Positions 47,239 through 56,566 of a DNA stretch of 64,000 nucleotides are shown piece after piece. The position numbers were made by a program, and so were the translations under genes. The notes beneath the pieces are model-generated. The model worked only from the letters and a program-made list of their open reading frames with translations, did no database searches and was not told the DNA's origin. This stretch comes from Yoonia sp. R2331 (GTDB lineage Bacteria > Pseudomonadota > Alphaproteobacteria > Rhodobacterales > Rhodobacteraceae), in assembly GCF_041103235.1 (NCBI RefSeq), contig NZ_JBGCUN010000001.1:682001-746000 (forward strand), read 5' to 3'. Each line of letters begins with the position of its first letter. Position 1 is the stretch's first letter.

Positions 47239-47286
47239 GCACATTGCTATGTGCATTGGCCGCACCCTGTCGGGGGTGTGGTCTTT
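47239..47286 (+). terminator. Tandem hairpins after the small membrane-protein gene
   Basis: GCACAT-TGCT-ATGTGC (47239-47254) is followed by a 10-base stem GGCCGCACCC/GGGTGTGGTC (47258-47283, two G-U) and TTT. The short T-run makes it a modest terminator candidate for the gene ending at 47224. Confidence 0.5.
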
Positions 47287-47328
47287 GCGCGTTTGATTGA
47301 CCTGAAACCCAAACTGCGCATCAGACAC

Positions 47329-47366
47329 AAAAAGGCCGCGCCCGATATGCTCGAGGCGCGGCCTTT
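47329..47366 (-). terminator. Strong terminator of the DUF1127 gene
   Basis: AAAGGCCGCGCC and GGCGCGGCCTTT form a perfect 12-base stem. On the minus strand it is followed by T residues and begins 20 bases after the stop of the DUF1127 gene. Confidence 0.85.
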
Positions 47367-47385
47367 GTACGTCTGAAGGGAGGGA

Positions 47386-47592
47386 TCAGAACGTGCGGCG
47401 TGACACCGTGTCAATGTCACCAAAGGACAGACCGATGTCGTCCAGCTCGCGTGCGCTGAGCTTGGACAGGGATTTGCGCGTGATGCGCGCATCGTTCCAG
47501 GTTGTGACGGCACCAACAAGGTTGGTGGCGAAACGTGTGATGGAACCAGCCGAGATCACGGCAGTTGGGCGGGTGGTGTCAAAAGCGGCCAT
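47386..47592 (-). CDS. DUF1127-family small protein
   Basis: The 68-residue product ends in the DUF1127 core WNDARITRKSLSKLSARELDDIGLSFGDID. A short positively charged N-terminus (AAFDTTRPTA) precedes it. Members are small basic proteins, in some alphaproteobacteria implicated in RNA regulation and phosphate or C1 responses. The start at 47592 has GAGGAG upstream on the minus strand; the longer frame (47607) lacks one. A strong terminator follows. Confidence 0.85.
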   Translation of the reverse strand: MAAFDTTRPTAVISAGSITRFATNLVGAVTTWNDARITRKSLSKLSARELDDIGLSFGDIDTVSRRTF

Positions 47593-47806
47593 GGGCGTGC
47601 TCCTCAAGTTTAGGTGCTGCTGTGCAGCGTGAAGTTCATGAGGCGCAAATAGGAGTGGCGATCACACTTCACCAGCACTATTTCTGCATAGCTTCTATGC
47701 ATTTTCAGAATGACTATTTCTTAAGCACGGTTAACCTTAAGTCATTGTGAAACAAGAGGTTAGGCGAGGTCGCTTTTGATCTATGTGGCGACGGATTTGC
47801 CTTTCT

Positions 47807-48259
47807 TTATCCCTGTGGCGCAATCGACTTTGCCTCTGCGGTGCGCAGCGGTTGATTGCTTGAAATGGCGTTGACGATATCCCGGACAGCATCGTCCGAA
47901 GGTGACCCGGCTGTAGAATACGATGTGACGATAACCGGGCGGGGTCTATAGCCCGTCTGACGGGGTTCGGTGCCAAAGGCAGCAGGTGCGGCGGCACCAT
48001 TGTTTAGCTGTTCGGTGCGCAGATCCGAGACGGTCGCATTGGTCAACTCGACACCGTATTTCTTTGCTTCCGCACCGTTCTTGAGGCTCATTGCTTCGGG
48101 TGTGTCCAGAAAAACAGTCAAAAGCTTAAGTTCGTTGGCCGTATAGGGCTGTTTCATCAAGCCACGCTTCATGACCAGATTGGCAGCACTTCCTGCAGCA
48201 GCAGGCGAAACGCCCTTTTTGACAAGAAAACTGGTGAGGGAATTGGCGAAATCGGCCAT
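47807..48259 (-). CDS. Hypothetical protein
   Basis: The 150-residue product is mostly helical and charged, with SLTSFLVKKGVSPAAAGSAANLVMKRGLMKQPYTANELKLLTVFL. It has neither a signal peptide nor a membrane segment. I do not recognise a family; the middle resembles no known motif, and its C-terminus (NNGAAAPAAFGTEPRQTGYRPRPV) looks disordered. A GAAAGGA box precedes the ATG on the minus strand. It is divergent from ruvC, with 138 bases between. Confidence 0.7.
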   Translation of the reverse strand: MADFANSLTSFLVKKGVSPAAAGSAANLVMKRGLMKQPYTANELKLLTVFLDTPEAMSLKNGAEAKKYGVELTNATVSDLRTEQLNNGAAAPAAFGTEPRQTGYRPRPVIVTSYSTAGSPSDDAVRDIVNAISSNQPLRTAEAKSIAPQG

Positions 48260-48397
48260 GCTGGGTCCTTTCAGGTAGCAAATCGCATAAACAATGGCGG
48301 TATGTTAGGCCGCGACCACGGGATCGCAAAGCCCTTGGCGGATGTTCGCGTTTTGTGCTAGCAATGGCGCAAGAACAAGACAGAGCAGGGGTAAGCA

Positions 48398-48904
48398 ATG
48401 CGCGTTGTGGGGATTGATCCCGGTCTGCGCAATATGGGTTGGGGGATCATCGCGGTCTCTGGCAGCCGCATTTCACATATTGCCAACGGTGTGTGTCACG
48501 GTGAGGGAGAGGCGCTCTCGGACCGATTGCTGTCTTTGCATCTGGCCCTGACCGATGTTTTGGCGTCTTATGCCCCGGATGCGGCGGCCATCGAGCAGAC
48601 CTTTGTGAACAAGGACGGCGCGGGCACGCTGAAATTGGGTCAGGCGCGCGGCGTTGCGATGCTCGCGGTGGCGCAAGCTGGGCTGCGGGTTGGGGAATAC
48701 GCGCCCAACGCGGTCAAAAAGGCGGTTGTGGGCGTGGGCCATGCCGACAAGCGGCAAATCCTGCATATGGTGCAGCTTCAGCTGCCGGGCTGCAAGGTTG
48801 CCGGCCCGGATGCGGCAGACGCGCTGGCAATTGCCATTTGTCACGCGCACCATCTGCAATCGGCGGGCACGCTGGCGGCCGCACTTTCAAAGGCCAGCGC
48901 ATGA
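48398..48904 (+). CDS. ruvC: Holliday junction endonuclease RuvC
   Basis: RuvC resolves Holliday junctions by symmetric cleavage. The 168-residue product has the RNase H-like acidic residues: D7 in [13 protein letters not shown] in AAIEQTF, and the C-terminal [14 protein letters not shown]. The length is normal. Its stop overlaps the ruvA ATG (ATGA), so translation is coupled; ruvB follows with a 45-base gap. Confidence 0.96.
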   Translation: MRVVGIDPGLRNMGWGIIAVSGSRISHIANGVCHGEGEALSDRLLSLHLALTDVLASYAPDAAAIEQTFVNKDGAGTLKLGQARGVAMLAVAQAGLRVGEYAPNAVKKAVVGVGHADKRQILHMVQLQLPGCKVAGPDAADALAIAICHAHHLQSAGTLAAALSKASA

Positions 48905-49557
48905 TTGGGCGGATCGCAGGGCGGCTGGAATACCGCAGCACCGATCACGTTCTGATCGACGTGCGCGGCGTTGGCTATGTGATCTACGTCAGCAACCGCG
49001 TCATGGCGGGCCTGCCTGCCAACGGTGAGGCGGTGGCACTTTATACTGATCTTTTGGTGCAAGAGACGAACTTGCAGCTTTTTGGGTTCACCACGCTGGT
49101 CGAAAAGGAATGGCACCGCTTGTTGATGTCGGTGCAGGGGATCGGGGCCAAGGCGTCGATGTCGATCCTGGGCGCACTGGGTGCTGACGGTGTCAGCCGC
49201 GCAATTGCGCTTGGCGATTGGAGCGCGATTGCCAAGGCCAAGGGCGTCGGTCCGAAAACCGCGCAGAAGGTCATTCTGGAACTCAAGGATAAGGCCCCCG
49301 GCGTGATGGCGATGGGCGGCACCGTGGCGGCGGCGACCGGCGACGAAGTGATCGACAATGAACCCGCCCCTGCGCGTCGCGCGCCCGCGCCCAAGGGCAA
49401 TCCCGCACAGGCCGAGGCGCTGTCGGCCCTTGGCAATCTGGGTTATGCGCCCGGTGACGCGGCAGGGGCTGTGGCCGAAGCGATGGGGGCAGAGCCGGAG
49501 GCTGACACCTCTGCGCTGATCCGCGCGGCCTTGAAGCTCTTGGCACCTAAGGGGTAG
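48901..49557 (+). CDS. ruvA: Holliday junction helicase subunit RuvA
   Basis: RuvA binds the four-way junction as a tetramer and loads RuvB. The 218-residue product has the OB-fold domain ([28 protein letters not shown]) and the helix-hairpin-helix region with [11 protein letters not shown] and [17 protein letters not shown]. An acidic/Ala-rich linker and the C-terminal domain that contacts RuvB ([10 protein letters not shown]) follow. The start overlapping the ruvC stop is preferred over an in-frame start inside ruvC. Confidence 0.96.
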   Translation: MIGRIAGRLEYRSTDHVLIDVRGVGYVIYVSNRVMAGLPANGEAVALYTDLLVQETNLQLFGFTTLVEKEWHRLLMSVQGIGAKASMSILGALGADGVSRAIALGDWSAIAKAKGVGPKTAQKVILELKDKAPGVMAMGGTVAAATGDEVIDNEPAPARRAPAPKGNPAQAEALSALGNLGYAPGDAAGAVAEAMGAEPEADTSALIRAALKLLAPKG

Positions 49558-49602
49558 GGGGGTGCTCATCGGTCCTATCGTCCCTCTTCGCGCGGAGCCC
49601 AC

Positions 49603-50625
49603 ATGAGCGAACCCGATCCTACATTGCGCCCCGAGCGGCAAGCCGAAGATGGCGACCGCGCCTTGCGACCACAGCAGCTTGATGAATTCATCGGGCAAAA
49701 GGCGGCACGGGCAAATCTGAAGGTCTTTATCGAAAGCGCACGCCGTCGGGGCGAGGCGATGGACCACACGCTTTTTCACGGCCCCCCTGGCCTGGGCAAA
49801 ACCACATTGGCGCAGATCATGGCGCGCGAGTTGGGTGTGAATTTCCGCATGACCAGCGGGCCAGTGCTGGCCAAGGCGGGGGATCTCGCGGCGATCCTGA
49901 CAAATCTGGAAGCGCGCGATGTGTTGTTCATCGACGAAATTCACCGCCTGAACCCGGCGGTGGAAGAGGTGCTATACCCGGCGCTAGAGGATTTTGAGCT
50001 TGATCTGGTGATCGGCGAGGGCCCCGCCGCGCGCACGGTGCGGATCGAATTACAGCCCTTTACGCTTGTGGGTGCCACGACGCGCATGGGGTTGTTGACC
50101 ACACCGCTACGCGACCGCTTTGGCATTCCGACACGTCTTGAATTCTACACACAAGATGAGTTGCACGAGATTGTCACGCGCGGCGCGCGGCTGATGGGTG
50201 CGCCCGCCGAAGACGGCGGCGCGCGCGAGATTGCACGGCGCGCCCGTGGCACCCCAAGGATCGCCGGACGGTTGCTGCGGCGCGTGGTCGATTTCGCCGT
50301 GGTCGAGGGCGACGGCACGGTGACGCAGGCGATTGCGGACCGGGCGCTGACACGGTTGGGCGTTGATGATCTGGGGCTGGATAATGCCGATCGTCGCTAT
50401 TTGCGGCTGATCGCTGAAAGCTATGGTGGCGGTCCGGTTGGGGTTGAGACGCTGAGTGCTGCGCTGTCAGAAAGCCGCGACAGCCTTGAAGATGTGATAG
50501 AGCCCTATTTGCTGCAGCAAGGGCTGATCCAACGCACCCCGCGCGGGCGGATGCTGGCCGCCAAGGCCTGGGCGCATTTGGGGCTGGACGCGCCCAAGGA
50601 TCAGACCGATCTATTCGGTGCATAG
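49603..50625 (+). CDS. ruvB: Holliday junction helicase ATPase RuvB
   Basis: This hexameric AAA+ motor drives branch migration. The 340-residue product has Walker [12 protein letters not shown], Walker [10 protein letters not shown], the family motif [11 protein letters not shown] and the sensor/arginine-finger region [10 protein letters not shown]. The C-terminal winged helix for DNA contact ends in [11 protein letters not shown]. The length is standard. A copy of the dispersed repeat begins eight bases after its stop. Confidence 0.97.
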   Translation: MSEPDPTLRPERQAEDGDRALRPQQLDEFIGQKAARANLKVFIESARRRGEAMDHTLFHGPPGLGKTTLAQIMARELGVNFRMTSGPVLAKAGDLAAILTNLEARDVLFIDEIHRLNPAVEEVLYPALEDFELDLVIGEGPAARTVRIELQPFTLVGATTRMGLLTTPLRDRFGIPTRLEFYTQDELHEIVTRGARLMGAPAEDGGAREIARRARGTPRIAGRLLRRVVDFAVVEGDGTVTQAIADRALTRLGVDDLGLDNADRRYLRLIAESYGGGPVGVETLSAALSESRDSLEDVIEPYLLQQGLIQRTPRGRMLAAKAWAHLGLDAPKDQTDLFGA

Positions 50626-50632
50626 GTCGGAT

Positions 50633-50666
50633 GCCTCCGGCGGGGATTTTTTGGGGCCAGAAGAAG
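50633..50666 (+). repeat. Dispersed GCCTCCGGCGGGGAT-GGCCAGAAGAAG repeat, copy 3
   Basis: GCCTCCGGCGGGGATTTTTT followed by GGGGCCAGAAGAAG ends directly at the ATG of the next gene, so AGAAGAAG acts as its ribosome-binding region. It matches copy 2 (15826) over nearly its whole length. Confidence 0.8.
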
Positions 50667-51299
50667 ATGGACGCAAGCGAGATAGAGGCGCTGTTTACGC
50701 GCAGTGACGGGCAATATGTCTGTGTGCGCTGGGCACGGCCAATCGCGCCTGTGGTCTTTGGCGTGGACGAAGCGACGCTGGGCGTCTTCAAAGGCGCGAT
50801 CGAGGCGGTGGTCACGCTCGCCGGGCATCAGATGGCCGAGACCGACCCGGAACTGGGTGCCAATCTTATGGTGTTCTTCTGTCAGGACTGGGATGAACTG
50901 CCCCAAGTGCCGCATCTGGATCAATTGGTGCCAGACCTTGGACCGCTGGTCGGGCGGCTGAAAGCGGCACAGGCCAATCAATACCGGATTTTCCGCTTTG
51001 ATGAGGCGGGCGCGATCAAGGCGGCCTTTGTTTTCCTGCGCTATGACGACCATCTGGCGGCGGTCAGCGCCGACACGCTGGCCCTGTCACAGGCCGTGCA
51101 GACAATTCTGCTGTGGTCAGACCGAGCATTTGTCGACACGTCACCGCTGGCGGTGGTCAATGACACAACCGTTTTGCGCCCCGATGTGGCGGATGTGGTG
51201 CGCGCTGCCTATGATCCTGTGATGCCAGCGGTTGCAAGGGATGCAAGCCACGCTCTGCGTGTTGCGGCGCGGTTGACCTTGCAGTCCAAACCGTCCTGA
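50667..51299 (+). CDS. Hypothetical protein, conserved-looking
   Basis: The 210-residue product starts MDASEIEALFTRSDGQYVCVRWARPIAPVVFGVD and contains FFCQDWDELPQVPHLDQLVPDL and IFRFDEAGAIKAAFVFLRYDDHL. It is cytoplasmic by appearance (no signal or membrane segment), alternating helices and strands. I recognise no domain. The ATG directly follows the repeat, whose AGAAGAAG takes the place of a normal Shine-Dalgarno. It lies between ruvB and the VOC gene in an otherwise conserved neighbourhood. Confidence 0.75.
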   Translation: MDASEIEALFTRSDGQYVCVRWARPIAPVVFGVDEATLGVFKGAIEAVVTLAGHQMAETDPELGANLMVFFCQDWDELPQVPHLDQLVPDLGPLVGRLKAAQANQYRIFRFDEAGAIKAAFVFLRYDDHLAAVSADTLALSQAVQTILLWSDRAFVDTSPLAVVNDTTVLRPDVADVVRAAYDPVMPAVARDASHALRVAARLTLQSKPS

Positions 51300-51319
51300 C
51301 AAAGCAAAGGGAAATTGTG

Positions 51320-51664
51320 ATGCACTTTGCCCCAGCAACACCAGAACTTTCGGTGCCGGATGTCGCGGCAGCGCAGGCCTATTACCGCGACCATCTGAGG
51401 TTCAAGATCGGCTGGCACAACACGGCAGGTCGCATTGGCGCGGTGTCACGCGGAGATTGTGCGCTATTCTTGCGGCAGGCCGACGCGGTCAAGACCGGAG
51501 GGACCTTCTGGGTGTTTGTCGACGACGTTGATGCAGCCTTTGCTGATTTGAAAGGTTGCGGCGCAACGATCACAGAGCCTGTTGCCGACACACCTTGGGG
51601 ATTGCGGCAATTCACGGTTGCCGATCCCTATGGGAACACCTTTTATCTGTTTCACGACCTTTAG
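51320..51664 (+). CDS. VOC-superfamily protein (bleomycin-resistance type)
   Basis: The 114-residue product is a single VOC domain: LSVPDVAAAQAYYRDHLRFKIGW opens it, FVDDVDAAFADLKGCGATITEP is the middle strand-helix, and FTVADPYGNTFYLFHDL ends it. The usual first metal His is absent near the N-terminus, and the Tyr/Phe at the end replaces a Glu, so a catalytic role is doubtful; binding or antibiotic sequestration fits better. ATG (51320) follows AAAGGGA; a GTG one codon earlier is possible. Confidence 0.85.
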   Translation: MHFAPATPELSVPDVAAAQAYYRDHLRFKIGWHNTAGRIGAVSRGDCALFLRQADAVKTGGTFWVFVDDVDAAFADLKGCGATITEPVADTPWGLRQFTVADPYGNTFYLFHDL

Positions 51665-51712
51665 GTCGCCCGGGCCTACGAGGCCTTGGTTTGAAAAATG
51701 GACAGGATTGCC

Positions 51713-52114
51713 ATGCCTCAGGACGCCACACCTCATCACCTGCCTGTGCGGGTCTATTATGAAGACACCGACATGGGCGGGATCGTCTATTATGCCAACT
51801 ATCTCAAATACATCGAACGTGCCCGGTCCGAGCTGGTTGAAGTCATGGGGCTGGACCAGAACAAGATGAAAGAGGACGGTATCGTCTTTGTCGTGCGCCG
51901 GGTCGAGGCGGATTATCTGGCACCGGCACGGCTGGATGACCGGTTGACCGTGGTGACCACGCACCGGCCAGAGGGGCAAAGCCGCTGGGTGTTTGACCAA
52001 GAGGTGCGGCGTGGCGATCAAGTGATCTTTCGCGCAGTTGTCACGGCGGTCTGCATGACCACCGAAGGGCGGCCCACACGGCTGCCAGCGGATCTTCGCG
52101 CAAAACTGGGGTAG
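51713..52114 (+). CDS. ybgC: Tol-Pal-associated acyl-CoA thioesterase YbgC
   Basis: This hotdog-fold thioesterase is encoded at the head of the Tol-Pal cluster. The product of about 133 residues has the signature PVRVYYEDTDMGGIVYYANYLKYIERARSE with the catalytic Asp, and PARLDDRLTVVTTH. It hydrolyses short-chain acyl-CoAs in the cytoplasm; its link to Tol function is unclear. ATG 51713 has AGGA upstream; an in-frame ATG at 51698 would add five residues. Confidence 0.93.
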   Translation: MPQDATPHHLPVRVYYEDTDMGGIVYYANYLKYIERARSELVEVMGLDQNKMKEDGIVFVVRRVEADYLAPARLDDRLTVVTTHRPEGQSRWVFDQEVRRGDQVIFRAVVTAVCMTTEGRPTRLPADLRAKLG

Positions 52115-52227
52115 TGCGCACGAGGAAGTGCGCGCGAACTGCGCGAGCGCAATGGATTTCCCAAGGATCATCGCTTATGTTGCGTCCAAACAAGGGCCGA
52201 TAACGGCCTCACAAGCAGAGCGGGCAT

Positions 52228-52902
52228 ATGGAAGCAGCAACCGATTTTACGATGTGGGCCTTGTTTGCCCGCGCCACAATCCTTGTCAAACTGGTCATGA
52301 TCATGCTGATCGTCGCCTCAGTCTGGTGCTGGGCGGTGATTGTCGACAAACTGATCCAATATCGCCGCGCCCGGCGCGAAGCGGATATTTTTGATCGGGC
52401 ATTTTGGTCCGGCGAGCCGTTGGACCAGTTGTTCGACCAGATCGGTGACACACCGCGCGGCGCGTCCGAGACGATATTTAGCGCCGGCATGTTGGAGTGG
52501 CGCAGGTCGCACCGACAGGACGGCGCGTTGATTGCAGGTGCACAGGCCCGGATCGACCGCAGCATGGATGTGGCCATCGCCAAAGAGGCGGGCAAACTGC
52601 AAAAGGGCCTGCCGGTTCTGGCCACCACCGGGTCAACCGCACCTTTCGTTGGTCTGTTCGGCACGGTCTTTGGCATCATGAATGCCTTTGTCGAAATCGC
52701 AGAGCAGCAAAACACAAACCTCGCCGTTGTGGCCCCCGGCATTGCCGAGGCCTTGCTGGCGACAGGACTTGGCCTGATGGCCGCGATCCCGGCGGTGGTT
52801 TTCTATAACAAACTCAGCGCGGACGCGGACCGGATTGTCGCAGGCTACGAGGCCTTTGCTGACGAATTCGCCACGATCCTCAGCCGTCAGTTGGATAGCT
52901 GA
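52228..52902 (+). CDS. tolQ: Tol-Pal proton channel subunit TolQ
   Basis: TolQ with TolR forms the inner-membrane proton-driven motor for TolA. The 224-residue product has three transmembrane segments (about residues 15-37, 130-150 and 167-188) and the MotA/TolQ/ExbB motif LPVLATTGSTAPFVGLFGTVFGIMNAF. Its position two bases before tolR and the family motif make the assignment firm. Confidence 0.96.
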   Translation: MEAATDFTMWALFARATILVKLVMIMLIVASVWCWAVIVDKLIQYRRARREADIFDRAFWSGEPLDQLFDQIGDTPRGASETIFSAGMLEWRRSHRQDGALIAGAQARIDRSMDVAIAKEAGKLQKGLPVLATTGSTAPFVGLFGTVFGIMNAFVEIAEQQNTNLAVVAPGIAEALLATGLGLMAAIPAVVFYNKLSADADRIVAGYEAFADEFATILSRQLDS

Positions 52903-52904
52903 GC

Positions 52905-53384
52905 ATGGGGGCCGGTGTTATCAAACCGGGCGGGGAAGATGGCGGACGGCGCAGGCGTCGCCGGTCCAGCCGGAGCCAACCGATGTCAGAGATCAACGTC
53001 ACACCTTTCGTGGACGTGATGCTGGTGCTGTTGATCATCTTCATGGTGGCCGCGCCGCTGTTGACGGTGGGCGTGCCAGTTGAACTGCCGGAAACCGCTG
53101 CCAACGCATTGCCTACCGATCAAGAGGAACCGCTGACCGTGACGATCACGGCGGACGGTGGCTTGCTGATCCAGAACACCGAAACCGCCGAGGCGGATCT
53201 GGTCGTCAAACTGCAGGCCATCGCTGCAGAGCGCGAAAGCGACCGGATTTTCCTGCGCGCGGACGGGTCCAACGCCTGGAACCGTGTGGCGCAGGTCATG
53301 GGCGCGCTGAATGCGGCAGGCTTTAACAACATCGGTTTGGTGACGGATATTGGCGGTCCGACGCTGAACGATCAGGACGGCTAG
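52905..53384 (+). CDS. tolR: Tol-Pal proton channel subunit TolR
   Basis: TolR is the ExbD-like partner of TolQ. The 159-residue product starts with an Arg-rich cytoplasmic tail (GGRRRRRRSSRSQ). One transmembrane helix (about 36-54) contains the proton-carrying Asp in NVTPFVDVMLVLLIIFMVAA. A periplasmic domain follows. It starts two bases after tolQ and tolA follows after four bases. Confidence 0.95.
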   Translation: MGAGVIKPGGEDGGRRRRRRSSRSQPMSEINVTPFVDVMLVLLIIFMVAAPLLTVGVPVELPETAANALPTDQEEPLTVTITADGGLLIQNTETAEADLVVKLQAIAAERESDRIFLRADGSNAWNRVAQVMGALNAAGFNNIGLVTDIGGPTLNDQDG

Positions 53385-53388
53385 CCCC

Positions 53389-54510
53389 GTGGCCTCGACC
53401 GGCACCTATATTTCAAGTGCGGGGCATGTGGGCCTTGTGATCTGGCTTGTGGCGGGCTGGGGGTTCCAATCCGATCCGCTGCCGTTTGAGGTGGCCGATG
53501 TTTCGGTGGTGTCGGGCGAAGAATTCGCAGCACTCGTGGCAGCCACCACGCCAGACCCTGCCAGTGAAGCGCCCGATGCGCCAACCGTGCCGCTGGTCGA
53601 AGATACGCCACCTGTCCCGGCAGAAGACTCGCCGCCAGAGGATGTGACCCTACCCGAACCGGTGCCGCAACCGGCAGAGGAAACGCCACCGCCAGAAGCC
53701 CCTGCGCCGCCCGAACCCGTTGCGGATGTGACCGATCAGGCCCCGACACCACCGGCACCGCCACAGGAACTGGCCTCTCCCGATCTTAAAATTAGCGACA
53801 CGCCTGTTCCGCGCCCCGCTGACCGTGTGGCCCCCGAACCCGTGGCCCCGCCGCCGCTTGATACGGAGGTCGCGGATGTCGTGCAGGAAAGTGCCACGCC
53901 AGACGCGACAGAGCCGGCCGAGGTGGTTGAGGAACCGACCGAGGCAACAGCCCCCGAAGAAGCCGCAACAGAGATCGTGACCGAAGCCGAGGAACCCTCT
54001 GGCGCTGTTTCCACATCCTTGCGGCCAACCGTGCGGCCCAACCGCCCCGCACCCGCAGAACCTGAGGTCGCCGAAGCCCCGGTTGAAGAACCTGCGCCAC
54101 AGGCGGCAGAGGTCTTGGAAGACAGTGAAGCGGATGTCGAGGCCGCCGTCGCCGCAGCGCTCGAATCTATGCAGCTGCCAGCGGCTGAGGGCCCGCCGAT
54201 GACAGGGTCGGAACGCGAAGGTTTCCGGGTGGCCGTCAATCGCTGCTGGAACGTCGATCCCGGATCGGTTGCAGCGCGCGTGACGGTCGAGGTGGGCTTT
54301 GCACTGGATCAGGACGGCAAGGTGTCCGGCAATGTGCAACTGATCTCTTCGGATGGAGATAGCAGCGCGACCGAAACCGCATTTCAGGCCGCGCGCCGCG
54401 CGATCCTGCGCTGTCAGGGGCAGGGGGGGTATGACCTTCCGGCCGAAAAGTATGACCAGTGGAAAGAGGTGGTGATTACCTTTGACCCCTCTGGCATGAG
54501 GTTGCGGTGA
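53389..54510 (+). CDS. tolA: TolA-like energy-transducing protein
   Basis: TolA links the inner-membrane TolQR motor to TolB and Pal. The 373-residue product has an N-terminal transmembrane helix (VGLVIWLVAGWG). A long Pro/Glu/Ala-rich linker (about 35-265) replaces the usual Lys/Ala-rich helix. A C-terminal domain of TonB/TolA-like fold ends the protein (SEREGFRVAVNRCWNVDP, then VTVEVGFALDQDGKVSGNVQLISSDGDS). The start is a GTG at 53389, four bases after tolR. SLRPTVRP in the linker is identical to a motif in the extensin-like protein. Assignment rests on position and domain layout, since linker sequences of this type diverge freely. Confidence 0.88.
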   Translation: MASTGTYISSAGHVGLVIWLVAGWGFQSDPLPFEVADVSVVSGEEFAALVAATTPDPASEAPDAPTVPLVEDTPPVPAEDSPPEDVTLPEPVPQPAEETPPPEAPAPPEPVADVTDQAPTPPAPPQELASPDLKISDTPVPRPADRVAPEPVAPPPLDTEVADVVQESATPDATEPAEVVEEPTEATAPEEAATEIVTEAEEPSGAVSTSLRPTVRPNRPAPAEPEVAEAPVEEPAPQAAEVLEDSEADVEAAVAAALESMQLPAAEGPPMTGSEREGFRVAVNRCWNVDPGSVAARVTVEVGFALDQDGKVSGNVQLISSDGDSSATETAFQAARRAILRCQGQGGYDLPAEKYDQWKEVVITFDPSGMRLR

Positions 54511-54628
54511 TGGGCCTGGCAACCGGCGAACTGTCGCGCAACGGGGAATTCGGCGCGAATTGCCCCTTGATTGCGCAAGCGAACCCATCAAAACGAATGA
54601 AAAGCCCGCACAAGGCGAGGATTGAGCA

Positions 54629-55945
54629 ATGTTGAGACTTCTGATGGCCTTGGGTCTGGCGACCTTTTTGGCAGGCCCCGCACAGGCACAGGACGGCCCA
54701 CTGCGGCTGACTATCACCGATGGTGTGATCGAACCCTTGCCCTTTGCGGTGCCCGGGTTTCAGGCCGAAACAGCAGGGGCCGAACAACTGGCCGCTGACA
54801 TTACACGTCTGGTCGCACAGGATCTGGCGAACACGGGCCTTTTCCGCGAAATCCCGTCGAGCGCGTTTATCAGCCAGCCTGCATCCTTTGGCGCACCGGT
54901 TGCTTACCCCGACTGGCGCGCGATCAATGCGCAGGCGCTGATCGGCGGGGCGGTTGCGGTCAGTGGTGATCAATTGGTCGTGAAATTCCGGCTTTATGAC
55001 GTCTTTGCGGGCGCCGAACTGGGCGAGGGGCTGCAATTTGCAGGTACCGTGCAGGGCTGGCGGCGCATGGCGCATAAGGTGGCTGACGCCGCCTATGGCC
55101 GGATTACAGGCGAAGGCGGATATTTCGACAGCCGCGTGGTGTTCGTGGCCGAAACCGGCCCCAAAGACGCGCGGCAAAAACGTATTGCGATCATGGATTA
55201 CGATGGCGCAAACCTGCAATTCCTGACCGACAGCAGCGCCATTGTGCTTGCTCCACGGTTCAGCCCCAAGGGCGACCGGGTGCTTTATACCACCTATGAA
55301 ACCGGCTTCCCGCGCATCAATGTGCTGGATGTGGCCACCGTTGGACGCCAGCAATTGCCTACGGCAGAGGGCGAGATGGCGTTCAGCCCACGGTTTTCGC
55401 GCGATGGGAACCGGGTGATCTATAGCCTGGCCAATGGCGGCAACACCGATCTTTATCAGACAGACCTTGGCACCGGCGCGCATACCCGCCTGACCTCTGC
55501 GCCTTCGATTGAAACCGCCCCAAGCTTTAGCCCCGATGGCAGCCGCATCGTGTTTGAAAGCGACCGCAGCGGCACCCAGCAGCTTTACATCATGTCCGCA
55601 AATGGCGGTGAGGCACAGCGAATCTCGTTTGGCGAAGGCCGTTACGGCACGCCCGTCTGGTCGCCGCGCGGTGATCTGATTGCCTTTACCAAGCAGAACG
55701 CAGGCCGGTTCCACATTGGTGTCATGCGCACCGATGGCAGCGAAGAACGCCTGCTGACCGCCTCCTTTCTGGACGAAGGCCCCACATGGTCGCCAAATGG
55801 CCGGGTGCTGATGTTCATGCGCGAAACCCAAGGGGCGGCGGGTGCCTCCTCTCTTTATTCGGTCGACATCTCAGGGCGGAACCTGCAGGCAGTGCCGGTT
55901 CAGGGCGCAGGCTCTGACCCTTCATGGGGTCCGTTACAGCCCTGA
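54629..55945 (+). CDS. tolB: Tol-Pal periplasmic protein TolB
   Basis: TolB is a periplasmic beta-propeller that contacts Pal and TolA. The 438-residue product has a signal peptide (cleavage after AQA, residue 20). The N-terminal TolB domain spans about residues 22-160. Repeated propeller blades show ARxSPDG-like strands: [52 protein letters not shown]-type strands close it. Length and layout are typical. Confidence 0.95.
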   Translation: MLRLLMALGLATFLAGPAQAQDGPLRLTITDGVIEPLPFAVPGFQAETAGAEQLAADITRLVAQDLANTGLFREIPSSAFISQPASFGAPVAYPDWRAINAQALIGGAVAVSGDQLVVKFRLYDVFAGAELGEGLQFAGTVQGWRRMAHKVADAAYGRITGEGGYFDSRVVFVAETGPKDARQKRIAIMDYDGANLQFLTDSSAIVLAPRFSPKGDRVLYTTYETGFPRINVLDVATVGRQQLPTAEGEMAFSPRFSRDGNRVIYSLANGGNTDLYQTDLGTGAHTRLTSAPSIETAPSFSPDGSRIVFESDRSGTQQLYIMSANGGEAQRISFGEGRYGTPVWSPRGDLIAFTKQNAGRFHIGVMRTDGSEERLLTASFLDEGPTWSPNGRVLMFMRETQGAAGASSLYSVDISGRNLQAVPVQGAGSDPSWGPLQP

Positions 55946-56028
55946 AACATCACATGCAGGCACGTTTTCACCACAGCCAAGCCGTGATAAGGTGCCAAAA
56001 AATATAAGCGGTAGAACAGGACAGACCC

Positions 56029-56553
56029 ATGACATTCACAACCAAAGCCTTATTGGTGCTGCTCACCCTCAGCACGGCCGCTTGCACACGGCCCGACCGT
56101 TTTGGCGGGGGCGTCAATGACACGACCGGTGCAGGGGCCGGTGCGGGTGCTGGATTGAACGCGCCAACAGGGGCCGCTGACCCGACAAGCCCGCAGTTCT
56201 TTGCGCAGACCATTGGTGATCGCGTGCTGTTCCAGGTCGATAGCTCGACGCTGACGGCTGCGGGGCAGGCCACGCTTGATGGGCAAGCCAGCTGGTTGAT
56301 GACCAATGGCGACTATCTGGCAATTGTCGAAGGCCATGCGGATGAACAGGGCACACGCGAATACAACCTTGCCCTTGGTGCGCGTCGCGCCAACACGGTG
56401 CGCGAATATCTGATCTCCAAAGGGGTGCCTGCTAACCGCCTGCGCACGATCAGCTACGGCAAGGAACGCCCGATTGAGGTATGCTCTGACGAAAGCTGCT
56501 ACGCCAAGAACCGCCGCGCCGTGACGATCATTTCCGTTGGTGCGCTTAGCTAA
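56029..56553 (+). CDS. pal: Peptidoglycan-associated lipoprotein Pal
   Basis: Pal is an outer-membrane lipoprotein that binds peptidoglycan and TolB. The 174-residue product has lipobox STAAC with lipidated Cys at residue 19 and a Gly/Ala linker. The OmpA-like domain has GDRVLFQVDSSTLTAAG, IVEGHADEQGTREYNLALGARRANTVREYLI and YGKERPIEV. A cysteine pair near the C-terminus (VCSDESCYAKN) is a variation worth noting, possibly a disulfide. cpoB follows after 13 bases. Confidence 0.96.
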   Translation: MTFTTKALLVLLTLSTAACTRPDRFGGGVNDTTGAGAGAGAGLNAPTGAADPTSPQFFAQTIGDRVLFQVDSSTLTAAGQATLDGQASWLMTNGDYLAIVEGHADEQGTREYNLALGARRANTVREYLISKGVPANRLRTISYGKERPIEVCSDESCYAKNRRAVTIISVGALS

Positions 56554-56566
56554 GGACCTGCGTTTG

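Noticed and set aside
54476-55831. A 451-codon minus-strand open frame opposite tolB.
   Set aside because: It is antisense to tolB; the low-information composition matches a shadow frame.
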